The notes: generated by a model not told the origin, from the letters alone. Shown: positions 11,986 through 25,363, counted from the stretch's first letter. The stretch: DNA of 64,000 nucleotides from Triglochin maritima (GCA_963682175.1 OY821775.1:50440053-50504052), one strand, 5' to 3'. Numbers and translations are program-made.

Positions 11986-14485
11986 ATGACGTCTGCAGAT
12001 GCTGGAGCTACCGATCAGAAGAAGAGGGCATTTGATGCCCTAGAGCGAAGATTTGCTGTGACTAAGTTACAGCAACAACAACAACAACTACAAGTACAGA
12101 AGAAGAATGCGAATGACAAAAGGAGATGTGTTGAAGAAGAAAAAAGAGAGGAAAAGGCAATTGAAGTAGTAGGAAAATCTCCTCTTAATCCACCCACACC
12201 AGATATTTCATCAACAAAAGGTTGTATTTAATGCTTCTATTTGATATTATACATGAGGCTTAGGTTATGACTTATGAGCGACCATTTTACTATCAATTTG
12301 TTTGAACCCCATGTAAGGAATTAAAGAATAGCTTTTGTGTTAATGTGGTGAGATTCCTTCAAGGCATTTAAAAATATGGCAAAATAAGGATTGAACTTGA
12401 TGTTTCTCGTCAACTGCCTGAATTTTGTATTTGAGTGTCTTTTTTGTCAAATTTTGATGTTTTCCTGAAGCGTATTATATTCAAGCGTGCATTTCAATCT
12501 AGTTCTTTATGCAACATTTATACTTTGTAAAACGTGTTTTACCATTCCCATAATGCTCCTTCCATATGTTCCAGGCAGGTTTTCATTTGTTGGAGGTACT
12601 TCAAAGACTTCAGGTAATTAAGTGAAACCGGAGTTAAGTCATTTAGTTATAGAAAAAAACACTAAGTTTGTGTAACTTGTTCTATTATCTAGATGAAGAA
12701 GCTGCATATAGCGAGCTTTCTCTGAGTGTAGATTCAAATCTTATCAGACCTATTGTACAGGTATTTGTGCCCTTATATGTCTTTATACTGTTTAAAATTG
12801 TTTTTTTTCTTTTTTTCTTTCTTATTTTTCCATTCAAAATGTATAACTTCTATGACCTTCTTGTCTTATTACTTCGATTGCAGCCTACAGGTGGAGCGAG
12901 CACTGTCAACAAAATTTTGCATGATCTTCTTCAGAATGGAGATTTTTCTCAGAAATACATGCAAGGATCAAAAAACACGAAAATTGAAAACTATTTCGTA
13001 CTTGATAATTTGGTATCCAATCAAATTGCATCAGCAAAGGCTCGTGAAAAAGCTTTGAAGAGCCACTCAAAGCGTTCTAAAAAGCACATGTCCATGAAGC
13101 AACACAAAAAATATGGATCACTTGATTTGCCTCAAGAGTTCCACAAGTTAGTAGATCTTTTTCACTTGCACCTTTTTTTTCTGTTAGATTTGTTGTTATA
13201 TCTTTACCGACATAAATCATGTTGTATAGTCTTTCTCTGATTTGGTAAGAGTCTACTTTCAAATTGTTTAACAGATAAGGTTACTGTCCACAAAGGCTCA
13301 AATATACTACTCTAGCTCTCCAGGCATGATTTTTATTTTTTATTTTTATGTTGGACATTTTACAGGTTCAGTATCTATAAGACAATGCATGAAATGTGGA
13401 AGAGCTACATCGTGAAGGTTCTAAAAGAAACAGGGTAAAATCGTTGATTGTACTTTTATAGGGCATTCATGCTTTTCTGCACATACATTCTGTTATCATC
13501 TTGGTTTGTATTGTGATTTATTATCTATTCCAGGAAAAGCCAGATCCCTCAACGGCTTCTAACAGCTGACTTACATGGTGCCCTTTTTCTAGGTAATTAT
13601 TTAAATTATGGAGGTTGCTTTATGTGCCTAGATTAATACTTTATTTGAATTAATGGGATTCATCTTCTTTATCTATTGTCCTGGAATCTAGTGAATCTCT
13701 GTGTATTGGTGCAGTTGTTGATTGCAAAATGACAGGGTATACTGGAATTAATGGTATAATGATCCGGGAAACTGCTAAGACATTTGGTATAGTTACGGAG
13801 GACAGTAAATTTCGAGGTAAAGCACTTTAATGAGATTCATCTTCAGATCAATATATCAGCTTCTTATACATCCTAGACTTTGCAATATCAGTTAGCATAA
13901 ATAACAAAATGTTAGATCACCAGTCTGGTTTGACCATTTATTCCTTAAAGAAGGGTTTAACTGCGTGTTTTTTGGTATAGGATATAACAGTGTTTACACT
14001 GTACATACCCACCTAATCATGAGTTTCCTTTAATCATTGAATACATTTATAGATGTTAGTGTAATACATTCCTGTGCTGTCTTTTCCCCCTTCCTACTTC
14101 CAGTTGCTCCTTTGAATGTACAAACTTCTCATATTGGTTCAAATTGTTGTTTATGTAGTAATGTCCTGTTATGAATGTGAAAATTGAACCCTAGGTGGTT
14201 TCTGCACAATGGGGACATGGATCATACCATTTGATGATACCTCACGAGTCACGATTGATGTTTTTTTACATGCACTTAGTTCATATGGAAGTTTGATGCT
14301 ATTTGCTCCATCTCCTCTTTCCTTCACTTAGCTTTGAAAATATTATTATGTATTTCTCTCTGCTGACTCTCCCATTCATTGTTGCAGTTGTACCCAAGAT
14401 GGGTTCTGTCTTTATATTTCAAGCTGGCAATTGGAAGATTACATTACATGGTGACAAGCTTTCTATGAGAGAGAGACTTTCGTAG
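11986..14485 (+). CDS. POP4: RNase P/MRP protein subunit POP4 (Rpp29), eight coding exons
   Basis: POP4/Rpp29 binds the RNA core of nuclear RNase P and RNase MRP and supports 5' maturation of tRNA and rRNA processing. Coding exons: 11986-12220, 12575-12613, 12693-12760, 12884-13146, 13366-13434, 13534-13592, 13715-13816, 14388-14485. They total 933 bp (310 aa), with every phase joining. A 5'UTR intron probably runs 11583-11966. The N-terminus is charged, with a Gln-rich coil (about residues 26-38). The middle has a basic patch (SHSKRSKKHMSMKQHKK). The C-terminal third carries the Sm-like Rpp29 fold: TADLHGALFLVVDCK, GYTGINGIMIRETAKTF, then VPKMGSVFIFQAGNWKITLHGDKL. The second exon's acceptor was fixed at 12574 because the alternative acceptor four bases downstream breaks the frame. 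Confidence 0.93.
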
Positions 14486-14619
14486 ACAAAGACCAACCAG
14501 AACCAAGTAACTTACATGAATATTCCGAATCAATATTTTTTTACATAGCAGGTCCCCAAATGATGAGTCCATTTTTCCTGCCATCATCTTGAGCTTTGAG
14601 TTATTCATCCGAGAAAAAG

Positions 14620-14690
14620 AAGGAATTATGAACGACGACGACAACAACAAAGCCTTTAATCCCAAACTACATGGGGAAAAGAAAGAATCA
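14620..14690 (-). mobile_element. Au-type SINE 3' end, minus strand
   Basis: Read on the minus strand, this has GTAGTTTGGGATTAAAGGC followed by TTTGTTGTTGTCGTCGTCG. It is the same 3' end seen at 6422-6463. Similar GAAAAAGAAGGAAT and GAAAAGAAAGAAT sequences flank it and may be a worn target duplication. Confidence 0.5.
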
Positions 14691-16020
14691 CGGAAATGAA
14701 GATTTCCTCTTTCTTTCTTGAAGGTGGTTACTCTTACTTCTCACTTCTGTAAGTTAGCTTCAAAAGAACAAGGCGTTGTAGACTTGTAGGATCATTCTTG
14801 CCATGTTCCATCTCAGTTTTGACTTTTGATGGATATGGTCATCCCATATTGTTATCTTAGATGAAATTGGCAAGGCAGTGTGAAGAAAGACTCAACAGCT
14901 TGTATAATATTTGGTTTGAACATGTCCAAGTTAATTTCCTTTTCTAAGTTTCAATGTTGTGGGCACCATCTTTGAAATTCCGTATTCCAATTATTAGTTT
15001 ATTACTTCTGCTATGCAATGTTTTCAAGTGCTCCAAGCCTCCAACTGAAACAGTTGATATTTCTTACCAGAACAAAGAAAAAATAATTCTGTACTGCAGG
15101 GGTTATTCCTTGTTGTATGCTCATTACACTTGAGATCATTGACCATTAAACTCATTTTACTAGTTCTCTACAGTATGTAGATAGCAAGGTTCAGAAGATA
15201 AGTGTGAGACCTGACATTTTCCTGCCCAAAATTAAAAGTATATAAAGCTGTGCATTTTCTCTTCGTTTAGTTGTTTAGAAAGTTATAATGACAATTCTAC
15301 AACTTGTATATGCCTTTAAGATCAGAATCACTTGCAAATTTGGTGGATTCTAGAATACAACTGAAGATGTTGAATGGCCCATAAATGACAAAAATCATTG
15401 ACACCAATAATATGTGGTTGATAATTGACAGGGTATCTATGGACTCAATGATTTGATAATGCTGAAGAAAAGTCTTGTAGGTGTGTGCTTGCCACACTCC
15501 TTCCACAAAATCTACCCAAAGTCCTTGTCCTTTCCATCTTTTTTCCCCATTAAACTCTTGAAAAAGAGATATACTTAAGATCCATGTATATCCCAATGTA
15601 AAGACTTCATTTTATAATTTGAATTTGCATACGACTTTGTAAGACTTAACCGTGTGAATAGAATATTCTTTCTTTCAGTCTTCTCTTTCAAGTATTTTAG
15701 GTAGTGGTCTTGGCAAGATTATGCTAAAACCAAACCAGATGGTGTGAATTTTTACTTAACCAACGACTTTATATTGTGCTCTAAACTTAAGACCTGATTC
15801 TTTAATACATCACTGTATCAGAGAATTACCTACTGAACTGATCTTAATTGATTGAAAAACTCACATCTAAGGTGCATTAGAGGCGTTTATTTGGATGTCA
15901 ATTTGAATTTTGCAATAATATACCAACAAAAAGAGACGTGAACAAGAATCTAACCAAGGTAGATAAGTAACCTCAAGTCATCAAGATAACACACCAAACA
16001 TCAATGGTAAACATCCAACC
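14691..16020. other. Intergenic between POP4 and ferritin
   Basis: A/T-rich, with no recognised coding sequence or bounded repeat. Minus-strand open frames here show no family resemblance. Confidence 0.5.
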
Positions 16021-16029
16021 ACAACAGTC

Positions 16030-16180
16030 CACGTGTCACAAAACCTACCATACAACAGTATCCAATCCTATATATGTTGAAGTCCAAAGACATCTCTATC
16101 CAAGGAAGGTGGCAACCACGAGCCTTCCACACGCCCCATCCAATCCCTACCATCCACGTGTCACACATCAATCCTATATA
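16030..16180 (+). promoter_or_regulatory. Ferritin promoter: duplicated G-box/ABRE plus TATA, with IDRS-like box
   Basis: CCACGTGTCACA occurs twice (G-box core CACGTG at 16030-16035 and 16155-16160), each followed by ATCCTATATA (16066-16075 and 16171-16180). The second ATCCTATATA is well placed as a TATA box, with the start codon at 16261. Between them, CACGAGCCTTCCAC at 16117-16130 matches the 14-bp iron-dependent regulatory sequence of plant ferritin genes (CACGAGGCCGCCAC) at 11 of 14 positions. The motifs are seen; ABA and iron control are inferred from ferritin biology. Confidence 0.7.
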
Positions 16181-16260
16181 GATCACCCCTTCAACAAATT
16201 AAACACAAATACAAATCTTCTCTTCATAAAAACATCATCTTTTATTGTCCAAATTAAAAC

Positions 16261-18273
16261 ATGCTTCTCAAGGTTTCTCCTTCTCTTTCCTTCCCACCCT
16301 GGATCGAATCGAAATCTTTTCATACCCATGTCGGGGTGCGGGCTAAAGGGAGAGTCGGGCCAATGATGGCCATGTCGTCGGGGTCTTTAACGGGTGTGAT
16401 ATTTGAACCATTTGAGGAGGTGAAGAGTGAGATGTTTCTTGTGCCCAATACCTCTCACCAATCACTTGCTAGGCAGAAGTATGCTGATGACTCTGAGGCT
16501 GCCATCAATGAACAAATCAAGTAATCTCATTAAAAATTACTTAGGATTTCTCTCTTTAACACTTTTTTCTGTTTAAATCATTTTCTACTTTGAGGGACAT
16601 AACTTAATTCTTGGTCTTTATAGTTTATGACCAGAGATCTACTAACTGAACTTGTCTTATTTTTATTTAACCCAACATGACTTTTTGTAGCTTTAATAAC
16701 CTATTATTGATTATGTGAATTACATGGAACTATTAGCTAATTTTTGTGTTGTTGATGTTTTCTTCTTGTATTTTCGCTATGCGGTTAGATTTTGATCAGG
16801 ATCCAAATTTCAAACTTTTTTGTTGCTGTGATGGTTCTAACCTGTAGGATCTGTTTAGATTCCAGTTTATTTATCAAATTTTCCTGATAAAAAATCATGT
16901 GTTAAGTTATGAGTTGCATATTACAGGAAACATATGGTTGCTGAACCATAAAGAGTTTTTACCCTTTCTGTTCCGAATTCTAAAAGATTTATGTGGAAGT
17001 ACTTCAGATGATGTTTGACAAACTTTTGACAGAGTTTGGGAGGATTATAATAACGAAATTGTTAAATTACATAGCAGAAGTAGTGCTCTGTATGGAAAAC
17101 AGATGTACTAATTTTAAAAGCACAAAAAAGTTATGTGAACGAATAATTTATAAAAACCTTGGTTCATCTTCAGTTTGTTTTGGCTCTGACTGCTAAATTA
17201 AATGCTTTTGACTTATATTTAGCTAATTACTTCTTGGCTTATTTTGTAGTATTGAATACAATGCTTCGTATGTTTATCACGCGATGTTCGCTTACTTCGA
17301 CCGTGACAATGTTGCTCTGAAAGGACTGGCAAAGTATATTCAATATCATAATTTTAATTTTCATTATTTTACTTCCTTTTTCTTTGCAATTTCTAAAGTT
17401 TGTTTCATTTATCTCTAGGTTTTTCAAGGAATCAAGTGAAGAAGAACGAGAACATGCCGAGAAACTTATGAAATACCAAGTATTGTTCTGAGTTTTAGTA
17501 TTATATCTAACCTTCAAAATTCAAATTCACATACTCTTGTTATTTTATAAATACTTATCAATTTATTTACTTATGCTTTTAGAACAAACGTGGAGGAATA
17601 GTCAAACTGCAATCCATAATAATGCCTCTGTCTGAGTTTGATCACTATGAAAAGGGAGATGCCTTATATGGTAGGTTTCTTGGTTTATATTTTTGTCAGT
17701 TGGTGCTTAATTATTGAAAAACTTCTTTGTTGATTATAAAAATAATAATTTTTTTGTTCAGCAATGGAACTTGCTTTGTCATTTGAGAAGTTGGTCAATC
17801 AAAAGCTTCTTAATTTACACAAAGTAAGTCAAAATTTGAAGCTTCCTTAAAATTTCTAAGAAGATCATATTATTCTTTATTTTGATATCATATAATTTTT
17901 CTGAAAAAAAAAAACAGGTAGCTGAGCGAAACCAAGATCCTCAAATGACAGATTTTATCGAGAGCGAGTTCTTAGAAGAACAGGTAAGATTTTACTGTGA
18001 TTCTAATCATATTTTTCAATTAATGGTTTTTAAATATCTTGTAAAAAACTGAAATTTTGTTCTTATTCGTCTAATTTTAGGTGGAAGCAATAAAGAAAAT
18101 ATCTGAATATGTTGCTCAGCTAAGAAGAGTGGGCAAGGGACATGGTAGGTTTTAAAAAAAACATTTGTGGACAAAGTTTTATATTTTCTAATAAATGAAC
18201 TTAATTTGCCTTTTTTTTCGCAGGTGTTTGGCATTTTGATCAGATGCTTCTTCACGAAGGAGGTGCTGTTTAG
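16261..18273 (+). CDS. Plastid ferritin, eight coding exons
   Basis: Ferritin forms a 24-subunit shell that oxidises and stores iron, in plants mainly in plastids. Exons: 16261-16520, 17250-17333, 17419-17479, 17583-17670, 17762-17823, 17918-17983, 18081-18144, 18224-18273. They total 735 bp (244 aa). The eight-exon layout is the standard plant ferritin structure. Residues about 1-45 ([11 protein letters not shown]...) look like a transit peptide. The plant extension peptide follows ([19 protein letters not shown]). The four-helix ferritin fold starts at [21 protein letters not shown]. Ferroxidase-type residues are present in EYNAS and [10 protein letters not shown], and the C-terminus is [16 protein letters not shown]. 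No lesion was seen. Confidence 0.96.
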
Positions 18274-19230
18274 AGAAGAAATAAATAAATAAATCTAAGT
18301 GTGCTTTTACAATATTATATGATCTATATGTAGACTTATTTTTTGTTGGAAGTTTGTTGTGTTGTGTGGTTGAAATTGAGAAGAAGAAGAAAATCAGGAG
18401 TTGAATAAATTTGTCTTTTGTTTAGTATTATTGCAGCTTCTTTGTCTCTTCGTGTTTATGTTATTTATTTCCTATGTTCCTTGAATATATTTTTCCATAT
18501 GTAATTTATGTAACTACACTGTTATTTAAGCTCTAAAAAAACTCGACTGTTAGTAATAGAGGTTTAAAGGTCCATTAGAAACGACATTCAATTTTAAAAA
18601 AAAAATACTTAAAAATCACTCCTTAAAAACTCGGCTAGTCATGTCTGGGATAATCTTATTTGAGTCCGAACATGTTGAAAATCCAAAATCAAACATTTTT
18701 TAACTTAAACTTATAACATATGTTTTCTTCTTCTCACCAAGAGTATGGCTTATGTAATCATGTTCAGTGACTTCATTACGAGAGAATACAAACTAATGAT
18801 TCTCTAACAAAAAATAATGTCGTAGGTGTGTGATTAAAATAATTATCTTAAGGACAATAATTTATAGTGACATCCCACCACCTTCATCATTAAGCAGCAT
18901 TAACAATAATACATTAGCTAATAGCTGGTATAAACAAACAAGACTTGCTTATTGCAACAAGCAACATATTAAATATACAAAAGGGGATTTTGCATCTCCA
19001 CCTTTGCTTTGACCATATCAATGCTAACACCTTCTACTTTCAATTATTCATATTGACACCCTTCAAACTTATACATGAAATATATACACATCTCCACACA
19101 AAAAAAAAACCTTTTTGGAGTGTTTATACTTAATCAAATATGCCCGCTTACCAAAATCCCTAGTGATGTGTTTTTTATTGGAAGAAAAAAAATGAAGGTT
19201 TAACAGTGCTAGAATGCAACATTTTTTGAG

Positions 19231-19231
<1 letters not shown>
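18274..19231. other. Ferritin 3' flank and intergenic
   Basis: The first 150-200 bases are probably 3'UTR. The rest is A/T-rich, with no recognised gene. Confidence 0.5.

Positions 19232-19286
<55 letters not shown>
19232..19286. repeat. (TA)n microsatellite
   Basis: About 27 uninterrupted TA units. It is a simple repeat and likely polymorphic in length. Confidence 0.95.
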
Positions 19287-19288
<2 letters not shown>

Positions 19289-19575
19289 TCATACTCATAG
19301 CTGCCTAAATCAAATAAAAAATTGTTAAGGAAAACACTCAAAATAGAGGTTAAAACGCCAAAAATGGCATAATACCGAGGTTTTTGTTAATCATGAAGCT
19401 ACCATGATATTGTTTCGTGTCTCCCAATAGTTTGTGATTCGATGAAGATTGAAACACCTTTCTAGAAAATTAAAAAACGTTTTACTAAGCTAGAATAAAA
19501 CACGACTTCCAAAGAACAATTAGAACATCCCTTCAATGGCGAGTGGTACATGCCGCACACTAACATTATTTATTA

Positions 19576-20118
19576 GGTTTAATTACAATTGGATTCTTTG
19601 AATTATATTTTGATATCACTTTGTATTCTTAAAATTGTAAAGTGAGATAATTATCTCATTTGAACTTTCGTTTTGTAATAATTTGTCCATAAATTTTAAA
19701 AATCTACTATTTAAACTCACATTCGATATATTTTTACAATTTATTTTGTTGTATCTCTAGTGTACTCCTAAATCTATATTTACGTGAAAGTTCAGATCGA
19801 AATGAAGGTTAGATTTAGTTGGAATTTGGATCAAATTGATACTGAATTCGACCCAAATTCCAATCCAATTTGACATCCATTTTGATCCGAACTTTCACAT
19901 AAATATAGATTCGAACTTTCACATAAATATATGTTTATGAGTATAGTAGGAATACAACAACAAAATTAAAAAGAACGACAAATGTGAATTTAAATAATGA
20001 ATTTTTAAAGTTCACTTAGACAAAGTGTTACAAAATAAAATTCAGATGTGATAACTGTCAACTTTGAAAGTTCCAGAATGCAAAGTGATATCAAGTTATA
20101 ATTTAGATAAATTAAACC
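19576..20118. repeat. Long imperfect foldback (MITE-like), about 540 bp
   Basis: The outer arms (about 19576-19735 and 19965-20118) pair over about 150 bp. GGTTTAATTAC opens the left arm and AAATTAAACC closes the right. TATTTTGATATCACTTTG on the left matches the reverse complement of CAAAGTGATATCAAG on the right. A second inverted repeat fills the centre, with ATATTTACGTGAAAGTTC opposing GAACTTTCACATAAATAT. It has no coding capacity and no clear target duplication. Such hairpins are typical of foldback MITEs and can be small-RNA sources. Confidence 0.65.
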
Positions 20119-21471
20119 GGAAGGTGTAGACAAAGATATTGACAAAGCGGTGAGTATACACCTACAAAAAGCCTAAAACGAAGCATATAGCTTGAAATGT
20201 TTGCGAACAACTTTCTTACCGTTTCCGACCTTTATTTGGTAATAAACATACATGATGTGGTACCACACACGTACCTTTAAATCATGATTCTCTCAAAATT
20301 CTTATGAAAGCTTATGAAACCTTAAATTTTAGTGATATGTGCCCATTACATCTTATATTTGAATCACATACGTCTACCCCAAAAAAGAAATGAACCCCAT
20401 GCCGTCATACCTTATCTCACCTTTTGCCCATTACGATTAACACACCTTTTTTTTTTTTTTTTGCACGATACTTAACTTTATTTCATTACATACTCATCTC
20501 ACCTTTTGCCCATTACTTGGATCTTACCTTCAATTATGACTGTAATTTACACATATAACATGACGTTTTAGCTGAACTATATTTGATCCTTTGAACTTAT
20601 AGAGCTTAATCATATACCTACTTAAATGAACTTAATTCGGTGAATTTTACCAAATTTGAGTTAGCTTGTAAAGTAAATTTGCTACAACTATCTTAAGTGA
20701 GACGAACAAGGAATCATGACACGGTTATTTACATATACTCACAAGAGGGAGTCGATCGAGATTTATTTTGGTGTCTAATTTTACTCATTTGGAAATAATA
20801 CTATTGAGGTTTACTGATAAACTCTAGATTGATTTTAGAGAATAACGTGGTATAAAAGTTTTTAACGCATATGTGGTTTAAATGTCAAATATATGATGTT
20901 TAATTCTTCTCATTCCAATATTATGTTACTATCAAATACCATGATGCTTATTTACATAGTTGGAGTGAATGAGGTATTTCTACAATAAAACATCAAATAA
21001 GAAGGCATATATAAACAGATAAGATCATGAGAACATGAATTCATCAAGTTAAATGTAGTGTTCCTGAACAAAGGGGTTGATTCGTTCATCAATAATTTAA
21101 TTCTGAGGTAAATTTTTCCGTGGAAAGCAAATGTAAATAAGTTCAGACATAATGATTAGAAAGCTACATCAAAGATATCATGCATAACATATAATTAATG
21201 ATGATCAACTTGGTTTCGGTGAGAAGAGTAATGGAAGTGTACGTTAATTTGCATTCACCATGCATCTCGTTTTACAAAGAAAATTTTCATAAAGATTATT
21301 ACTTTGATGATGTAAGAGATCTAATTTAGATTAATGATCCAAATTAAGTGCTCTTGTTGCACTACACTATGATCGATAAATATACTTACCTAGTCGATGA
21401 AAATTTAAGTTACATAAAGGAAAAATCAAGTGTAAACCTCAATATATATCCAAGATGTAAATTGATCCGAG
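20119..21471. other. Intergenic, downstream of the ALOG gene
   Basis: A/T-rich, with a T run near 20445-20462. Two copies of CTCACCTTTTGCCCATTAC lie at about 20416 and 20496. No coding sequence was recognised. Confidence 0.5.
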
Positions 21472-22140
21472 TCACGAACCAGACATCTCAGTTTGAGGTG
21501 GTGGAGCATTCTCACATTCCTTTTCCTTAGCATTAATACCCGTATCAACACCACTTCCAATTGCACTAGTATTAGTATTGTCGTCCAAAGCACAAAATTC
21601 AGCCTCAGAATTAGATTCAATACCTGAAATCTCGACATTTTTCCTCTTCTTCTTTTTCTCATAGGGTATTCCTCTAGCCTTTGCTTGCGACTCCCTCACT
21701 TCTCTTAAATATATTGTCACTGGGCGTGCTGCAAATGGATTTGATTCTGGTTTACCCCCATTTTCCTCGAAAGCGGCTCGAAGGCGACCGATAAGTGCAT
21801 CAAGGCTTCCCCAAGCTTGTCTAAGAGGGCACGAGCAAGGAGAGGGAGGATTAGGTTGGCCATAGAAAGGACAAGAAGCCGCAGACAAGTGCACCTTTGT
21901 CTTACCAAATTGGTCTAAATACTTCAAGAATTCTATCACATGAGCTCCACTACACCTAGAGAGTGAGAGAGGAGGTTTGTGGTTCTTCAAGTATTGTTGG
22001 AAGGTATTCCAATCACGTCTCTTCTGAGACTTGTACCTACTTAGTGGAGGTGGTGGTGGTGGTGGTGACAATACTGGTTCTGGTTGTTGTGAGGAGGGTG
22101 AAGCTTCCTCACCACAACCTAAGGCCTTGTTAGGATCCAT
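21472..22140 (-). CDS. ALOG-domain (LSH-type) transcription factor, single exon
   Basis: ALOG/LSH proteins are plant-specific nuclear regulators of organ boundaries and inflorescence form. The gene is intronless (222 aa), as is usual. After a Pro-rich leader (residues about 24-33) comes the ALOG domain at about 35-160: [42 protein letters not shown], the Cys/His insert [58 protein letters not shown]. This is directly followed by the nuclear localisation signal KKKKRK. The tail is acidic and low in complexity. The start [10 protein letters not shown] is the only sensible ATG before the domain. Confidence 0.93.
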   Translation of the reverse strand: MDPNKALGCGEEASPSSQQPEPVLSPPPPPPPLSRYKSQKRRDWNTFQQYLKNHKPPLSLSRCSGAHVIEFLKYLDQFGKTKVHLSAASCPFYGQPNPPSPCSCPLRQAWGSLDALIGRLRAAFEENGGKPESNPFAARPVTIYLREVRESQAKARGIPYEKKKKRKNVEISGIESNSEAEFCALDDNTNTSAIGSGVDTGINAKEKECENAPPPQTEMSGS

Positions 22141-22231
22141 AGATTATCTTCTCCTACCTCTTTATTACTGTTTGTGCATGCACCTTTCTTCTATCACTCC
22201 TCCTACAATTCTCTATCAATAGTATTGTTTT

Positions 22232-22313
<82 letters not shown>
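22232..22313. promoter_or_regulatory. (GA)n/(CT)n tract upstream of the ALOG gene
   Basis: About 80 bp of almost pure GA on the plus strand, beginning 90 bp upstream of the minus-strand ATG, so the transcript strand would read CT. It lies in the likely 5'UTR or core promoter. GA tracts are bound by plant BBR/BPC proteins. Regulation here is inferred; the tract itself is certain. Confidence 0.7.
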
Positions 22314-22317
<4 letters not shown>

Positions 22318-24517
22318 GTGTTGTTGCCAAGAGTGTAGTTTATGGAGAGTTGCTTGCCCATAGAGTTCTCCAGTCTTGTTATTTTGTAGGTTCTATTATT
22401 ATTTAAGAAGAATATTAATTATAGGAAAGAAAAGTGATGTAATAATCCAAAAGGCTACAATTCTATGCAACTTTTGAATTAACTATAACCATCTATATAT
22501 GCAACATAATATTAAAGGAGTACTCTTTCCCATTTAACAAGTAGCATAAAAATATATCTAGCGATCAATCCTGAAAACTTACAACAATATTATTCAGAGT
22601 GTTGGAAATTCTATCCGGCCTACTTTTGTTTGTTTCACTATATATTAAATTGTCAAGAAAAATGAATATATCTTGGTGGGAATCATTTAAATCGGAGAAT
22701 CGTGATTGGAGGACGACTTATTATTTGCACTCACCATCAAGGTGAGGTGCTTAATCCATTATGTTTAAGATGAGAAAGGTAAAATATTAAAAAAGAATTA
22801 AAATGTGTGGTCCTTTTCTTCTAATAAAAAATGGTTGTGAAGGATGACAATCATGGCAAACCCACAAAATCTTTGAAAAATCTTTGAGCTAATCTTTGCT
22901 TTTGGGTTTAGTTTCTTAAGAAAGAGTCACACAATTGCATGTAATGAGCAAGATGAGAATTATCAAATTACCCACTTAGTAGTGGCCAACAATAGTTGGA
23001 GGAAAAGGTTAGAGATCAATTGATGTGATTACCAGGATTAAAAAGGGAGGCATCTAAGGACTACACCTATTCTACCAAAAGAACTTTGTAGTTAAACATA
23101 AAATATTAAAGAGTGATTTGGACCCATTAAAAGATTCATGTAAGAAAGTTATGATCTTTTACTTAAAAGAGGAAAAACAATTATAAAAATTGAAAGTTTG
23201 ATACCACTACACATTGTAAATTACTACTCCGTACCTTCACATAATCTTTAATTTCACCTTTTCTTGGACAACTGAAAATTTAGTGATCTATACTTTGAAT
23301 TTTCTTGTTTTTCGCAAGTCAACTTTAATTATATCTTTGGTAGTCTTACCTCCAAATGTAGTTTTTAGTGTACAAGTCTACATTAGATGACCAATTCAAC
23401 CAAGTGAATTCTTTATATTGAATTAGAGAATAAAAGAAAAGGTTGACTTATTAAGATATCTAATTTTTTTTACTAGAAGTAAATTTAATTTTACAGTATC
23501 ACAACCCCAATAATTGAATGAGATCAAGACCATTCTCCGATGACATTGTTTAAGAGGCCATAATGTACTAAACATACCCCACAAAAATTATAAATGTCTT
23601 GTCACTTCTTAAATCTTGTGGTTTCCAACAATAATTTTCTCTATTATAATAAAATTGAGGAGATGCATCCATTAAACAAAAGAATTAATAACTTTCGACC
23701 TAAAGCATAATTAGGATATTTAGTGCGGTGATTCGTGCGCATAATTCAAGTTAGACAATCTAGTGAACACCTAACATATATCTAGCAATATCACAAGCAA
23801 CCAAACAAACACAAATAATCACAATGCTAGATTTATATGGAAACCCAATTGGAAAAAACCACGACGACAAAGATGGATGAGCTTAATAGTTGGAGTACAA
23901 GGAGAATGGATTCAGAGTTGTCTTGCTCGAATTGAATTGGGGTTGAATGATTCTCCAACAACAAGATTTTCCTTAAATCCAAAATCATAACTGTGTGGTG
24001 GCTAAAGTCCCATCTCTCTATCTGATGTCTCTCTTTTCTCTAAAAGATTTCAATAAAATTAGGGTTCTAAAAAACTTAGGTATTTATAAGAGATGATTAA
24101 GGCAATTCTAATTGGTTTAAGAATGCTCAAAGTACCCTTAATGAAAACTGCTCGCGTCCAGATTTCAGTCTCTCGTCCTTCAGATTCCAGTAAACCCTTA
24201 GCCTCCACTGTCCACTTGGGTTTAGTCAACCGTTGGCCAAAATATGATCAGATTTGGATGACTGAATAAGGGGCGGACGTTCGAACATGATGCTCTAGTA
24301 ACTTCCTAGGAAGACTCTATCAAATGGGCAATGGTGGACCGACTGGTACTCGGTCTACATATTCTGGAACTCCACCAAATTTTCATCTGACAATGTTGAA
24401 TGTATATCGATCGACCGAACTAGGTCTAGTTGACGGATCCTGATAATTTTTTTCTACAACTTTTCTAATAGCATATGATAATGGAAGCATATAAACTACA
24501 ATCTTGCTAGCAATGAT

Positions 24518-24558
<41 letters not shown>

Positions 24559-25358
24559 TTAAACCGAGGAGAGAATCTTATTCCACCCAACAACTACGTT
24601 AGCCGACTTACATTCAGAAAATTCTCCCAACCCTCGTTTTACCATCTACTCTTACAAAAAATATGGTTCCATCCGCTCTGCCGGATATAAATTTGCATTA
24701 ATTAGGTTGAAGTTCTTGTAACATTTCTTATCTCTCATCTAATGACTTTCCCTGCCCTTCAATTTTTTAATAAATTATGTTAATTTTACACACAAAAAAC
24801 ACTCATCTACATGTTATTATTGTGTTTCTATATTTTAAATGCTAAAACCTTTTTAGAAGTACTTTTTATTTGTATGTTTTGTTTTAAAAAAAAAATCACA
24901 ATATATTTTAACTAACTTTAATTATTTTTTGGTTATTTTACAAAATAATCTCTCTACAAGTTATTATTGTGTTTTCTATATTGTAGATGTCAAAACTTTC
25001 TTGGAACTGTTTTTTTTTTCTTTTGAAATTTTATTTGAAAATTTATCAAACCAAATATCATTGACATATTAACTTTTCATTGAATGCATTCTAACAATTT
25101 GTTGTTCAGACATTTAAATTGTGATATTTAAGGATGTCAGTGCATCGCATGGGGTAGGGTTGGGTATACTTGGTCTCTACCTTATAACCTATTGAATATT
25201 ATAATATCTTTAATTTATTATACTATATATAAGCACATTTTTTATAATTTATGTATAGTTATTACTCATAGATAATGGATGTTAGACACCATGATTTTTC
25301 GCTAATTATTTTAATCTACTATAATGCGAGAAAAATATATTAAAATTTACAAACTTAA
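22314..25358. other. Intergenic between the ALOG gene and the copia element
   Basis: A/T-rich. A (TA)n run lies at about 24526-24555. The segment 23720-24480 (GGAAACCCAATTGGAAAAAACCACG and following) resembles the worn long terminal repeats often seen in plant genomes, but I could not find its ends. No gene was recognised. Confidence 0.4.
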
Positions 25359-25363
25359 TATAA

